Shown: positions 34,514-43,867 of the stretch, piece by piece
Layout of the letters: every line of letters starts with the position of its first letter
How positions within the stretch are numbered: position 1 is the stretch's first letter
From: Thalassovita sp.
Lineage (GTDB): Bacteria > Pseudomonadota > Alphaproteobacteria > Rhodobacterales > Rhodobacteraceae
Assembly (NCBI GenBank): GCA_017792425.1
Contig: CP051233.1
Location: forward strand, 2,900,955-2,964,954
Direction of reading: 5' to 3'
Length of the DNA stretch: 64,000 nt
The notes under the pieces: generated by a model
Told to the model about the DNA's origin: nothing
Seen by the model: only the letters and a program-made list of their open reading frames with translations
Databases searched by the model: none
Translations under genes and position numbers: made by a program

Positions 34514-35167
34514 TTAGATCGTGCCGCGCACGCCCTGTGCGGCGGCCTCGGCCTTTTGCCGCGCCTTGGCAGCCTTGAACCCGGCGCGCTGGCACAGCGC
34601 GTCGTGCCATCGCAGGCTGTGTTCTGGCAGGTCATCACGCATCCCGATCCGCGTTGCCAAATGCAGCGCGTAATGGACCGAGATATCGGCCATTGAGAAC
34701 GCCCCCCCGCACAGGAACTCGCGCCCATCCGCCAGCGTCGCCTCCAGCAGCTTCAACCGCACCAGGAACCAGCGCTTGTAATCCTCCGCCACCGAGATCT
34801 GCTTGCGCTCGTCCGGTTCGAACACCGCGTAGCGCAGCCAGATCGTCTGCGGAAAGGTCAGCGTCGCCTCTCCGTGATGCAGCCAGTTCAGGTAGGCGCC
34901 AAAGTCCGGGTGATCCGGCCCCAACGCCAGCCGGCCGGCGCCGTGCTTCATCGACAGGTAATGCGGGATGGCCGCGCTTTCGGTCATCCGCGTGGCCCCG
35001 TCCACCAGCAGAGGGATCGTCCCCAGCGGGTTTTCCTCCATGTACTCTTTTTTCAGGAATCGCGGCGGGAACGGCAGCATCTTCAGTTCATACTCCAATC
35101 CCAGTTCCTCCAACGCCCAAAGCGGGCGGAACGAGCGCGCGTTTTCACAGTGCCACAAGGTCAGCAC
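34514..35167 (-). CDS. Glutathione S-transferase family protein
   Basis: 217 residues from a GTG at 35167, with GGAGGAT in front. Thioredoxin-like N-terminal domain (LTLWHCENARSFRPLWALEE; NPLGTIPLLVD; TESAAIPHYL) and an all-alpha C-terminal domain. Detoxification or isomerisation with glutathione. The open frame continues to 35341, but the ribosome site and typical N-terminus (LTLWHC) mark the GTG. It lies upstream of the BKACE gene on the same strand. Confidence 0.9.
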   Translation of the reverse strand: MLTLWHCENARSFRPLWALEELGLEYELKMLPFPPRFLKKEYMEENPLGTIPLLVDGATRMTESAAIPHYLSMKHGAGRLALGPDHPDFGAYLNWLHHGEATLTFPQTIWLRYAVFEPDERKQISVAEDYKRWFLVRLKLLEATLADGREFLCGGAFSMADISVHYALHLATRIGMRDDLPEHSLRWHDALCQRAGFKAAKARQKAEAAAQGVRGTI

Positions 35168-35307
35168 GGGGATCCTCCATTCTGTTTGGGACACCCTAGC
35201 CCGCCCGGCGCTTTCGCGCTTGTGCCAACTGCGCGCAGGAAAGGCTGGATCGGCGGCGGCGGACAGGCTAGCAAGGGATGACACGTCCCTGACACAGCCC
35301 ACACCGG

Positions 35308-35823
35308 ATGACCCCCCAACGCCCCACCCCCATACCGGCACTGGCGCGCACCTCTGCCCTGACGGCGCTGCCGGAAACCCGCCTGCAATTCGCGGCGCTG
35401 TGCTATCGGGTGACCAAGGGCGCGCCGCAGGTTCTGTTGGTCACCTCGCGCGGGGCCGGACGCTGGATTCTGCCCAAGGGCTGGCCAATGCCGGGAACCG
35501 ACCCCGCCCAGGTGGCCCTGCGCGAAGCCTGGGAAGAGGCGGGGGTGAAAGGCATGGCGCATGACCAGTGTCTGGGGCTGTACGCCTACCGCAAGAACGG
35601 TAAGGACGGGTATCCGGTGGACTGCGTCGCCTACGTCTATCCGGTCCGTGTCAAATCGCTGGCCGGAAACTGGCCCGAACAGGGGCAGCGCCGCCGCAAA
35701 TGGCTCAGCCCGGCCAAGGCCGCCGACCGGCTGCGCAGCCCCGACCTGGTGCGTCTTGTCCGGCAGTTCGACCCGCTGCGCCTGCGCAGCCAGCTTGATT
35801 TTCCCCGGCCTGACAGTATGTAA
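35308..35823 (+). CDS. Nudix hydrolase
   Basis: 171 residues. The Nudix box is GWPMPGTDPAQVALREAWEEAGV (residues 58-80; consensus GX5EX7REUXEEXGU, with Asp in place of the first Glu). Flanking features WILPKGWPM and FAALCYRV fit DIPP-type or diadenosine polyphosphate hydrolases. Cytosolic. 27 bases before the DUF1178 start, same strand. Confidence 0.9.
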   Translation: MTPQRPTPIPALARTSALTALPETRLQFAALCYRVTKGAPQVLLVTSRGAGRWILPKGWPMPGTDPAQVALREAWEEAGVKGMAHDQCLGLYAYRKNGKDGYPVDCVAYVYPVRVKSLAGNWPEQGQRRRKWLSPAKAADRLRSPDLVRLVRQFDPLRLRSQLDFPRPDSM

Positions 35824-35849
35824 TGGTCAGGTTCTCTGACAGGCTGACG

Positions 35850-36296
35850 ATGATTCAATTCACGCTCAAATGCGCCAATGACCACCGGTTCGATAGCTGG
35901 TTCCAGTCGGGCGCCGCCTTTGACAAGCTGCATGCCGCTGGCATGGTCGGCTGTTCGGTCTGCGGCAGCACCGAAGTGGAAAAGGCCGTGATGGCGCCCC
36001 GCGTGCGCCCGGCCCGGTCAGCCGCCGCCCCCGCACCGGAGGCACAGCACAAACCCACCCTGCGCCAACCGGCCTCGGAAATGGAACGCGCCCTGGCGGA
36101 CCTGCGCCGCAAGGTCGAGGAAAACTCGGAATATGTCGGTCTGAACTTCGCCGCCGAGGCCCGCGCCATGCATGACGGCGACACCCCTGAACGCGCCATC
36201 CATGGCGAGGCCAAGGCCGACGACGCCCGCAAACTGCTAGAGGACGGCGTGCCCGTCATGCCCCTGCCCTTCCTGCCCGGCCGCAAAACCAACTGA
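35850..36296 (+). CDS. DUF1178 zinc-ribbon-like protein
   Basis: 148 residues. The N-terminal FTLKCANDHRFDSWFQS and GCSVCGSTEVEKAVMAPRV provide three cysteines of a zinc-ribbon-like knuckle (the first pair is Cys/His). The middle is low-complexity (Ala/Pro), and the C-terminus has the family's YVGLNFAAEARAMHDG and HGEAKADDARKLLEDG. This is the DUF1178 family, of unknown function, common in alphaproteobacteria. Start at ATG 35850 (MIQFTLKC). Confidence 0.85.
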   Translation: MIQFTLKCANDHRFDSWFQSGAAFDKLHAAGMVGCSVCGSTEVEKAVMAPRVRPARSAAAPAPEAQHKPTLRQPASEMERALADLRRKVEENSEYVGLNFAAEARAMHDGDTPERAIHGEAKADDARKLLEDGVPVMPLPFLPGRKTN

Positions 36297-36304
36297 GGAA
36301 CCCC

Positions 36305-36949
36305 ATGCACATCGTGATCACCGGCGCCAATCGCGGCATTGGCCATGCGCTCTATACCCGCTACGTGGCGCAGGGGCATGACGTGACCGGAACCGCCCGC
36401 GATGCCGACGGCATGGTGCCGCTGGACGTAACCCGCCCCGAACAGTTCGCCACGCTGGCCGACGCGATGGATGCGCGCCCGGTGGACCTGCTGGTCTGCA
36501 ACGCCGGGGTTTACCTGGACAAAGGCCAGTCGTTGGCCGATGGTTACCCGGCACAGATGTGGGCCGACACCATGGCCACCAATGTCACCGGCGTGTTCCT
36601 GACCATCCAGACCCTGCTGCCCAACCTGCAAATGAGCCCCAACGCCAAGATCGCCATCATCTCTTCGCAGATGGCCAGCGACACCCATGCGCCGGGCGGG
36701 GCCTATATCTACCGCGCCTCGAAAGCGGCGGTGCTGAACCTGGGCCGCAACCTGGCGACGGACCTGAAGGGGCTCGGCATCGCCGTGGGCATCTACCATC
36801 CCGGCTGGGTGCAGACGGACATGGGCGGTGCCGCCGCCCAGATCACCACCGACCAGGCGGCCGACGGGCTGGTGGACCGCTTCGCCGCGCTGTCCCCAGC
36901 CACCACCGGCTGCTTTGAAACCTGGGACGGACGGCCCCACCCGTACTAA
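36305..36949 (+). CDS. Short-chain dehydrogenase (C-factor-like)
   Basis: 214 residues. TGANRGIGHALYTRY at the N-terminus, VCNAGVYLD near 62, and catalytic YIYRASKAAVLNLGRNLATDL near 135-155. Close in pattern to C-factor/CsgA-type small SDR proteins. It lies 8 bases after DUF1178 and so is in one transcript with the Nudix and DUF1178 genes. The substrate is unknown. Confidence 0.9.
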   Translation: MHIVITGANRGIGHALYTRYVAQGHDVTGTARDADGMVPLDVTRPEQFATLADAMDARPVDLLVCNAGVYLDKGQSLADGYPAQMWADTMATNVTGVFLTIQTLLPNLQMSPNAKIAIISSQMASDTHAPGGAYIYRASKAAVLNLGRNLATDLKGLGIAVGIYHPGWVQTDMGGAAAQITTDQAADGLVDRFAALSPATTGCFETWDGRPHPY

Positions 36950-37069
36950 GCCTGTGCTTTTTCCTGGCCCAGACACCCAAATCCCACCTGCTCCGGGCGC
37001 GCGGCGTTGCCAATTGGGCGGCATGGGCGACACATTCCACCAAAATCCCCCTGCGACCACGATGCAATC

Positions 37070-37098
37070 TTGCCCTTGACGCCGCAAAACGCTAATCC
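37070..37098 (+). promoter_or_regulatory. Likely lysC promoter
   Basis: -35 TTGCCC (37070-37075), 17-base spacer, -10 TAATCC (37093-37098), 28 bases before the start codon at 37127. The rest of the gap from 36950 shows no terminator; it holds GGGCGACACATTCCACC, weakly like the R1/R2 core. Confidence 0.45.
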
Positions 37099-37126
37099 GC
37101 GCGGGACCAAGGAACAAGGACAGATC

Positions 37127-38365
37127 ATGCCCGTTCTCGTGATGAAATTCGGCGGCACTTCCGTCGCCACGCTGGACCGGATCAAACGCGCCGCCAAGCG
37201 CGTGGGGCTGGAAGTGGCCAAAGGTTATGACGTGATCGTCATCGTCTCGGCCATGTCGGGTGAAACCAACAAGCTGGTGGGATTCGTCAACGAAACCTCG
37301 CCGCTGTACGACGCGCGCGAATATGATGCCGTCGTCTCCTCGGGTGAAAACGTGACTGCTGGCCTGATGGCGCTGACGCTGCAGGAAATGGACATCCCCG
37401 CCCGCAGTTGGCAGGGCTGGCAGGTGCCGGTGATCACCACCTCGGCCCACAGCTCTGCCCGGATCGAGGATATCCCGAACGACAACATCACCGCCAAGTT
37501 CGCCGAGGGCATGCGCGTCGCTGTTGTCGCCGGGTTCCAGGGCATCAGCCACGAAGGCCGTATCACCACGTTGGGCCGGGGCGGATCGGACACCACCGCC
37601 GTCGCCTTCGCCGCCGCCTTCAACGCGGAACGCTGCGACATCTACACCGATGTGGACGGCGTCTATACCACCGACCCGCGGATCAGCTCGAAGGCCCGCA
37701 AACTGGAAAAGATCTCGTTCGAGGAAATGCTCGAACTGGCCTCGCTTGGTGCGAAGGTCTTGCAAACCCGTTCGGTCGAGCTGGCCATGCGCTACAAGGT
37801 CAAACTGCGCGTGCTCAGCTCGTTCGAGGAACCGTCAGATGAAGCCGGCACCCTTGTCTGTGCCGAGGAGGAAGTCATGGAAAACCGTCCCGTATCCGGT
37901 ATCGCCTATTCGCGCGACGAGGCCAAGATGACCCTCGTCTCGGTCGCCGACAAACCCGGCATCGCCGCCGCCATCTTCGGCCCCTTGTCAGAGGCCGGGA
38001 TCAACGTCGACATGATCATCCAGAACATCGCCGAAAAGGGCCTGACGGACATGACCTTCTCGTGCCCGACCGATCAGGTTCTGCGCGCCCAGAAGGCCCT
38101 GAACGAGGCCAAGGCCCGCGGCGACATCGCGTTCGAAGAACTGCTGGCCGATACCAATGTCTGCAAGGTGTCCGCCGTCGGCATCGGCATGCGCTCGCAG
38201 TCGGGCGTGGCCGCCAAGATGTTCAAGACCCTGTCGGATGAAGGCATCAACATCCAGGTCATCGCGACCTCGGAAATCAAGATTTCCGTGCTGATCGACC
38301 GCAAGTACATGGAACTGGCCGTGCAGGCCCTGCACGACGCGTTCGAACTGGAAAAAACCGCCTGA
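37127..38365 (+). CDS. lysC: Aspartate kinase
   Basis: 412 residues; first step of the lysine, threonine, methionine and diaminopimelate pathway. KFGGTSVATLDRIKRAA at the N-terminus, the kinase motif TLGRGGSDTTAVAFAAAF near 170, then two ACT domains (from about 265) for feedback inhibition: MTLVSVADKPGIAAAIF and VSAVGIGMRSQSGVAAKMF. Start at ATG 37127 with AAGGAACAAGGA before it. It is followed by a terminator. Confidence 0.96.
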   Translation: MPVLVMKFGGTSVATLDRIKRAAKRVGLEVAKGYDVIVIVSAMSGETNKLVGFVNETSPLYDAREYDAVVSSGENVTAGLMALTLQEMDIPARSWQGWQVPVITTSAHSSARIEDIPNDNITAKFAEGMRVAVVAGFQGISHEGRITTLGRGGSDTTAVAFAAAFNAERCDIYTDVDGVYTTDPRISSKARKLEKISFEEMLELASLGAKVLQTRSVELAMRYKVKLRVLSSFEEPSDEAGTLVCAEEEVMENRPVSGIAYSRDEAKMTLVSVADKPGIAAAIFGPLSEAGINVDMIIQNIAEKGLTDMTFSCPTDQVLRAQKALNEAKARGDIAFEELLADTNVCKVSAVGIGMRSQSGVAAKMFKTLSDEGINIQVIATSEIKISVLIDRKYMELAVQALHDAFELEKTA

Positions 38366-38392
38366 GCCTTCGCCGCAGCGGATCGCCAGACC

Positions 38393-38418
38393 AAGGCCGG
38401 GTGACTGCCCGGCCTTTT
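38393..38418 (+). terminator. Rho-independent terminator after lysC
   Basis: AAGGCCGGGTGACTGCCCGG then CCTTTTT: stem GGCCGGG/CCCGGCC with a T-run, about 28 bases after the stop. The rest of the gap to ptsP (to 38654) is AT-richer and holds TTGACC (38451) and TTTAGAG, a possible but poorly spaced promoter. Confidence 0.9.
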
Positions 38419-38654
38419 TCATTTCCGGCGGCACAACCACAACACCTTGTTTGACCCTTAATCGTTTCTACTTTAGAGCGCGCATTCTGGCCGGGGGCCA
38501 TTCTGCGCCCGCACAATAAAACTTCAAAAATGCGCAAGAATATTCCCGATAGGCAAGATTTCACGCAAATTTCGTACTCGCAGGCCAATATCCGTTTTAC
38601 TCAACTCCGAGTTATGATCTAACGGCAGCGACCGAAGGACTGGACCCCTACCCG

Positions 38655-40898
38655 ATGATTGACGGAACGGAATCAGAAAGCCGCAAACTGCTGCGCCGGC
38701 TGCGCGACGCGATGGCCAAGGACAGCGCCGGCCAGGCGCGCCTGGACGAGATCACCCATCTGATCGCGGATTCGATGGGCACTGAGGTGTGTTCGATCTA
38801 CCTGTTCCGCGACGCCGAAACGCTGGAACTCTGCGCAACCGAGGGCCTGAAGGCCGAGGCCGTTCACCTGACCCGCATGAAGCTGGGCGAGGGCCTTGTC
38901 GGCCGTGTCGCCCGGTCCGGCCAAGTGGTGAACGAGGCCGACGCGCCATCTGCCAAGGGGTTCCGCTACATGCCGGAAACCGGGGAAGAGATCTATTCCT
39001 CGTTCCTGGGCGTGCCGGTCCAGCGTCTGGGGGAAAAACTGGGCGTTCTGGTGGTTCAGTCCAAACAGGCCCGCCAGTTCTCCGCCGATGAAATCTACGC
39101 GCTCGAGGTCGTGGCCATGGTTCTGGCCGAAATGACCGAACTGGGGGCCTTCACCTCTGACAACGCGGCGATGAAGGCCCGGCACAAGCAGTCGGTGATG
39201 TTCCGCGGCTCTACCGGTCAGGAAGGCACCGCCGAGGGCCACGTCTGGCTACATGAACCCCGCGTCGTCATCACCAACCCCATCGCCGAAGATCCGCATA
39301 AGGAACTTGCCCGCCTGCAAGAAGCGGTGGAAACCCTGCGCGTCAGCGTCGATCAGATGCTGGCCGGGGCCACCGGCGGGGACAGCGAACAGCTCGAAGT
39401 GCTGGAAGCTTACCGGATGTTCGCAAATTCCAAGGGCTGGATGCGTCGGATAGAGGAGGACATCAGCCGCGGTCTGTCCGCCGAGGCCGCCGTGGAAAAG
39501 GAACAATCCACCGCCCGCGCCCGCCTGTCGCAGGTCACCGACACCTATCTGCGCGACCGCCTGCACGATCTGGATGACCTGTCCAACCGCCTGCTGCGCA
39601 TCCTGACCGGACAGGGCAGCCAGACCGGTGCGGACATGCCACCCGACCCGGTGCTGATTGCCCGCAACATCGGCCCGGCGGAACTGCTGGACTATGGCCG
39701 GTCCCTGCGCGGCATCGTGCTGGAAGAAGGCTCTGTCGGCAGCCACGCCGCGATCATCGCCCGTGCACTCGCGATCCCGCTGGTAATCCACGCCGACCGC
39801 ATCACAACTGAGGCGCTGAACGGCGACCAGATCATGGTGGACGGCGATCAGGGCATCGCCCACCTGCGCCCCGACGACACCGTCGTGTCCGCCTTCCGCG
39901 ACAAGATCGCCATGCAGGCGCAGGCGCAGGAACGCTACGCCTCGATCCGGGGCGAACCGGCCACCACCACCTGCGGCCAGACCGTCGCGCTGCACATGAA
40001 CGCGGGCCTGATGGCCGACCTGCCCAGCCTGGACAGTTCCGGCGCCGAAGGCGTGGGCCTGTTCCGCACCGAACTGCAGTTCCTGATCCGCAACCAGATG
40101 CCGCGCCGGTCCGAACTGTCGGCGCTCTATGCCCGCGTACTGGACGCATCCAAGGGCAAGCGCGTGGTGTTCCGAACGCTGGACATCGGTTCAGACAAGG
40201 TGCTGCCCTACATGAAGCCGCAGGACGAACCGAACCCGGCGCTGGGGTGGCGCGCGATCCGCGTCGGCCTGGACAAGCCCGGCGTCATGCGGATGCAGTT
40301 GCAGGCGCTGCTGCGCGCCGCCGCAGGCCGACCGCTGACCGTGATGTTCCCCTTCGTCGCCGAATACAGCGAATACACCGCCGCCAAGGCCGAGATGGAC
40401 AAGGCGATGGAACGCGAACGCATCCTTGGCCACCCGGTGCCCGAACAGCTGGAAATCGGCGCCATGCTGGAAACCCCGTCGCTGGCCTACGCGCCCAACC
40501 AGTTTTTCCACGAGGTCGATTTCCTGTCGATCGGCGGCAACGACCTGAAGCAGTTCTTCTTTGCGGCCGACCGCGAAAACGAACTGGTCCGCCGGCGCTA
40601 TGACACGCTGAACATCAGCTTCCTCAGCTTCCTGGAACGCATCGCCCAGCGGTGCGAGGCCACCAACACATCGCTCAGCTTCTGCGGCGAAGACGCGGGC
40701 CGCCCGGTCGAGGCCGCCTGTTTCGCCGCGCTGGGGTTCCGTATGCTGTCGATGCGCCCTGCCTCGATTGGCCCGGTGAAACACATGCTGCGCAAAGTGA
40801 ACCTGCAGGATCTGCGCGCCGTGATCGAAGGTGCGCGGGACCGGGGGGAACACACGGCCCGCCCTGCCGTGATGGACTATTTGCGCAGCACCGGCTGA
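38655..40898 (+). CDS. ptsP: Phosphoenolpyruvate-protein phosphotransferase, nitrogen PTS enzyme I
   Basis: 747 residues. N-terminal GAF domain (about 15-160), then the EI fold: swivelling phosphohistidine domain with EEGSVGSHAAIIARALAIP (His near 370), and a C-terminal PEP-binding barrel (GVGLFRTELQFL, RTLDIGSDKVLPY, SIGGNDLKQFFFAADREN, SFCGEDAGRP). It starts the PTS-Ntr phosphorelay (to NPr and EIIA-Ntr), a regulatory rather than sugar-transporting system. The usual GGxTSH is GSVGSH here, a normal variant. lysC upstream is the usual alphaproteobacterial neighbour. Confidence 0.95.
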   Translation: MIDGTESESRKLLRRLRDAMAKDSAGQARLDEITHLIADSMGTEVCSIYLFRDAETLELCATEGLKAEAVHLTRMKLGEGLVGRVARSGQVVNEADAPSAKGFRYMPETGEEIYSSFLGVPVQRLGEKLGVLVVQSKQARQFSADEIYALEVVAMVLAEMTELGAFTSDNAAMKARHKQSVMFRGSTGQEGTAEGHVWLHEPRVVITNPIAEDPHKELARLQEAVETLRVSVDQMLAGATGGDSEQLEVLEAYRMFANSKGWMRRIEEDISRGLSAEAAVEKEQSTARARLSQVTDTYLRDRLHDLDDLSNRLLRILTGQGSQTGADMPPDPVLIARNIGPAELLDYGRSLRGIVLEEGSVGSHAAIIARALAIPLVIHADRITTEALNGDQIMVDGDQGIAHLRPDDTVVSAFRDKIAMQAQAQERYASIRGEPATTTCGQTVALHMNAGLMADLPSLDSSGAEGVGLFRTELQFLIRNQMPRRSELSALYARVLDASKGKRVVFRTLDIGSDKVLPYMKPQDEPNPALGWRAIRVGLDKPGVMRMQLQALLRAAAGRPLTVMFPFVAEYSEYTAAKAEMDKAMERERILGHPVPEQLEIGAMLETPSLAYAPNQFFHEVDFLSIGGNDLKQFFFAADRENELVRRRYDTLNISFLSFLERIAQRCEATNTSLSFCGEDAGRPVEAACFAALGFRMLSMRPASIGPVKHMLRKVNLQDLRAVIEGARDRGEHTARPAVMDYLRSTG

Positions 40899-40900
40899 TC

Positions 40901-41662
40901 CTATCCCTGCCGGACAGTCGGCGGTTTCACCCGGCGCTGCAATTCTTTGCGCAGGTCGGCCTCTGGCTGGTCGGCGTCAATCGCCAGCTTGCGCAGGCCG
41001 AAATGCACATGGGCGATCTGCTGGTAGTAGCTGGTGAAGGCATAATTCGTCGCCGCCCCGGCCACGGCCCCCAGTACCGGCACCGTCTGCGCCGCCAGTT
41101 TCTGCCCCAGCACCACCGCCAGTTTCGGCGCGACCTTGGCGATCAGCGACTGGATCGCCTTGCCCTGCAGCGCAACGCGGGTGGTAAAGAAAGCCAGGTC
41201 CGCGCCGTCATCCTCGGCCAGCGGTCCGGCGGCGGACAGCACCCGGATGCAATCGAACTGAACGCTTTCCGCCTCGGGGTCGAACCCGTGTTCCACCGCA
41301 ACGCCCTGAATCGCCCGCAACAGCACCGTCGTCGTGACCGGCAGTTCCGCCAGCGCCGACGGCAAGCCGCCAAAGCCACCCGCCGCCCCCATCGCCGTGG
41401 CGACGGCGGTGTTCAGCCACATCGGCTGGTCCCCCACGACCGACCGCGACCCGTGCGCCGCTTTCATCGCGGCGGACAGCGCCTTTTCGGTGCCCTCCTC
41501 CAGCCGGTCGCGCACCGGGCCGGGCAACCGATCCAACAGGGTTTCAGCCTGCCCGCCGATCAGCGTCAACATCTGGATACCCACGCCCCCCGCCGCGCGA
41601 TAGCGTCGCGCCAGCGCGTCCAGTTCGGCCTCCAGGTCGATCACATCGGCGGGTTGGCTCAT
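40901..41662 (-). CDS. EcsC family protein
   Basis: 253 residues. Matches the EcsC domain: AGGVGIQMLTLIGGQAETLLDRLP, a glycine-rich hydrophobic stretch ATAMGAAGGFGGLPSALAELPVTTTVLLRAIQ near 90-120, and a second at 180-200. Named from the Bacillus ecs locus; biochemical function unknown. It ends two bases from the ptsP stop (convergent), leaving no room for a separate terminator. Confidence 0.85.
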   Translation of the reverse strand: MSQPADVIDLEAELDALARRYRAAGGVGIQMLTLIGGQAETLLDRLPGPVRDRLEEGTEKALSAAMKAAHGSRSVVGDQPMWLNTAVATAMGAAGGFGGLPSALAELPVTTTVLLRAIQGVAVEHGFDPEAESVQFDCIRVLSAAGPLAEDDGADLAFFTTRVALQGKAIQSLIAKVAPKLAVVLGQKLAAQTVPVLGAVAGAATNYAFTSYYQQIAHVHFGLRKLAIDADQPEADLRKELQRRVKPPTVRQG

Positions 41663-41712
41663 GGTTGGTCCTCCGGGCTCTGCCTTTCAGATTGGCCCTG
41701 ACCGCCCCGGTT

Positions 41713-42201
41713 TCAAGCGATGAACTTTGTCACCTTGCCCCGGACGCCCCGCCAGGCCCCGTCAACCAGATCCTGCCCCAGCACCCGGTCCGGGTTGGTG
41801 GGCGGGGGCATTTCCACGCCATCCAGCTTTTCGAACCCGAACCGGCGGTAATAGGGCGCGTCCCCCACCAGCATCACCCGTTCCCAGCCCAGGGCCGCGG
41901 CACGTTCCAGGCTGTCCATGATCAGCAGCGCGCCCAGCCCTTCGCCCTGCCGGGTCGGGTGCACGGCGACCGGCCCCAGCAGCAGCACGGGCTTCCCCCC
42001 CACCAGCACCGGCCAATAGCGGATCACCCCGCCCAAAATCCCGTCACCGTCCCGCGCCAGCAGGCTCAACTCCTTCACCGGCGCCACCCCGTCGCGCAGC
42101 CGGTAGGACGACAGCGCCGTCCGCCCTGGCGCGAAACACAGGTCATACAGGGCCTCGACTTCCCACCAGTCTTCGGGTGCTTCCTCGGTCAGGGTGAACA
42201 T
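41713..42201 (-). CDS. GNAT family N-acetyltransferase
   Basis: 162 residues. The acetyl-CoA binding motif is LLLGPVAVHPTRQGEGLGALLI (Q/RxxGxG/A-type, QGEGLG), with flanking ILGGVIRYWPVLVGG and AAALGWERVMLVGDAPYYRRFGFEKLDG. The latter is typical of the YhbS-like GNAT subgroup. The acceptor is unknown. Divergent from the flavin reductase gene. Confidence 0.88.
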   Translation of the reverse strand: MFTLTEEAPEDWWEVEALYDLCFAPGRTALSSYRLRDGVAPVKELSLLARDGDGILGGVIRYWPVLVGGKPVLLLGPVAVHPTRQGEGLGALLIMDSLERAAALGWERVMLVGDAPYYRRFGFEKLDGVEMPPPTNPDRVLGQDLVDGAWRGVRGKVTKFIA

Positions 42202-42309
42202 TGTCTGGGGGGAGTCTCCGGAATCGTTGGAATTTCAGGTGGAAACCGCCCTAGCACGGCGCTAGGTCTGTGACAAACGACAAGACACGCAAACAGGACA
42301 GGCGGGCAG

Positions 42310-42921
42310 ATGTTTTACGAACCCAAAGACGGCCACGGATTGCCACACAATCCGTTCAACGCCATCGTGACCCCCCGGCCGATCGGCTGGATTTCCACGC
42401 GGGGCACGGACGGCTTGGACAACCTGGCCCCCTATTCCTTCTTCAACGCCACCGCCTACGTGCCGCCGCAGGTGATGTTCGCCTCGACCGGGTCCAAGCC
42501 CGACCGCCCCGACAGCAAGGACAGCGTGTCCAACATCCGCGACACCGGGGTATTCGCGGTCAACATCGTGTCCTACGCGCTGCGCGACGCGATGAACGCC
42601 AGTTCCGCCACCCTGCCCGCCAATCAGGACGAATTCACCCATGCCGGGCTGGACAAGGGCGAATGCCGCACCATCAACTGCCCCTTCGTGCTGACCGCCC
42701 CGGCGGTGCTGGAATGCACGCTGGTGGACATCGTCACCCTGCGCGGCAACGGCAACCGTATGGTGATGGGCGAAGTCACCGGCATCCACCTGCGCGACGA
42801 CTGCCTGCGTGACGGCATCTTTGACGTGACCACCTTTCAGCCGCTGGCCCGCCTGGGTTACCGCGACTATTCCGTGGTCAAGGATCTGTTCGCGCTGTCC
42901 CGCCCCGACGACACCGCATAA
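42310..42921 (+). CDS. Flavin reductase-like FMN-binding protein
   Basis: 203 residues. PRPIGWISTRGTDGLDNLAPYSFFNA near 22-47, SNIRDTGVFAVNIVSYALRDAMNASS near 75-100 and GEVTGIHL place it in the flavin-reductase/DIM6-NTAB family of FMN split-barrels. Some relatives reduce flavin for monooxygenases; others only bind it. It is followed by mtnP after 63 bases. Confidence 0.88.
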   Translation: MFYEPKDGHGLPHNPFNAIVTPRPIGWISTRGTDGLDNLAPYSFFNATAYVPPQVMFASTGSKPDRPDSKDSVSNIRDTGVFAVNIVSYALRDAMNASSATLPANQDEFTHAGLDKGECRTINCPFVLTAPAVLECTLVDIVTLRGNGNRMVMGEVTGIHLRDDCLRDGIFDVTTFQPLARLGYRDYSVVKDLFALSRPDDTA

Positions 42922-42984
42922 TCCCTTGCACCCCGCGCCGGGTTGCGCAACCTTGGGCCGCAAACAGACAGGGACAGGCAGACC

Positions 42985-43857
42985 ATGCAAACCACCATCG
43001 GCGTCATCGGCGGATCGGGAATCTATGAAATCGACGGGCTGGAAGGGGCCGAATGGACCACCGTCCAGACGCCGTGGGGCGACCCGTCGGACCAGATCCT
43101 GACCGGCTCGCTGGACGGGGTGCGCATGTGCTTTCTGCCGCGTCACGGGCGCGGCCACGTGCATTCCCCCACCACCGTGCCCTACCGCGCCAATATCGAC
43201 GCGCTGAAACGGCTGGGCGTGACCGACGTGATCAGCGTCTCCGCCTGCGGATCGTTCCGGGAACACATGGCGCCCGGCGATTTCGTCATCGTGGACCAGT
43301 TCATCGACCGCACCTTCGCGCGGGAAAAATCGTTCTTCGGGACCGGCTGCGTCGCGCATGTCAGCGTCGCCCACCCCACCTGCCCGCGCCTGTCGGACGC
43401 CTGCTACACCGCTGCCCTTGATGCCGGCATCACCGTGCACAAGGGCGGCACCTACCTGGCGATGGAAGGCCCGCAATTCAGCACGCTGGCGGAATCGAAG
43501 ATGTACCGCGAAAGCTGGGGCTGCGACGTGATCGGCATGACCAACATGCCCGAGGCGAAACTCGCCCGCGAGGCCGAGCTTTGCTATGCCTCCGTCGCCA
43601 TGGTCACCGATTACGACAGCTGGCACCCCGATCACGGGGCCGTGGACATCGCCCAGATCATCGCCACGCTGACCGGTAATGCCGACAAGGGCCGCAACAT
43701 GGTCCGGCGCTTACCCGCCCTGTTGGGGGCAGACCGTGATCCCTGCCCGCATGGCTGCGACCGCGCGCTGGACTATGCCATCCTGACCGCCCCGGAGAAA
43801 CGCGACCCCGCCCTGTTGGCGAAACTGGACGTCGTCGCGGGCCGCGTGCTGGGCTGA
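42985..43857 (+). CDS. mtnP: S-methyl-5'-thioadenosine phosphorylase
   Basis: 290 residues. Cleaves methylthioadenosine from polyamine synthesis to adenine and methylthioribose-1-phosphate. IGVIGGSGIYEIDGLEG at the start, FLPRHGRGHVHSPTTVPYRANI, EGPQFSTLAESKMYR (with MTAP-type SxE) and MTNMPEAKLAREAELCYA. The adenine produced is salvaged by Apt, encoded just downstream, as in related genomes, though here two small genes sit between. Start at ATG 42985. Confidence 0.95.
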   Translation: MQTTIGVIGGSGIYEIDGLEGAEWTTVQTPWGDPSDQILTGSLDGVRMCFLPRHGRGHVHSPTTVPYRANIDALKRLGVTDVISVSACGSFREHMAPGDFVIVDQFIDRTFAREKSFFGTGCVAHVSVAHPTCPRLSDACYTAALDAGITVHKGGTYLAMEGPQFSTLAESKMYRESWGCDVIGMTNMPEAKLAREAELCYASVAMVTDYDSWHPDHGAVDIAQIIATLTGNADKGRNMVRRLPALLGADRDPCPHGCDRALDYAILTAPEKRDPALLAKLDVVAGRVLG

Positions 43858-43867
43858 CGCCTGTCGG

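Noticed and set aside
37018..37042. Third copy of the R1/R2 cytochrome-flanking repeat (GGGCGACACATTCC)
   Set aside because: Only about half of the core matches and the spacing differs; could be chance.
35855..37765. 636-codon minus-strand open frame
   Set aside because: Covers DUF1178, SDR and lysC in antisense; His/Gly/Asp-rich composition of a reverse frame, no family motif.
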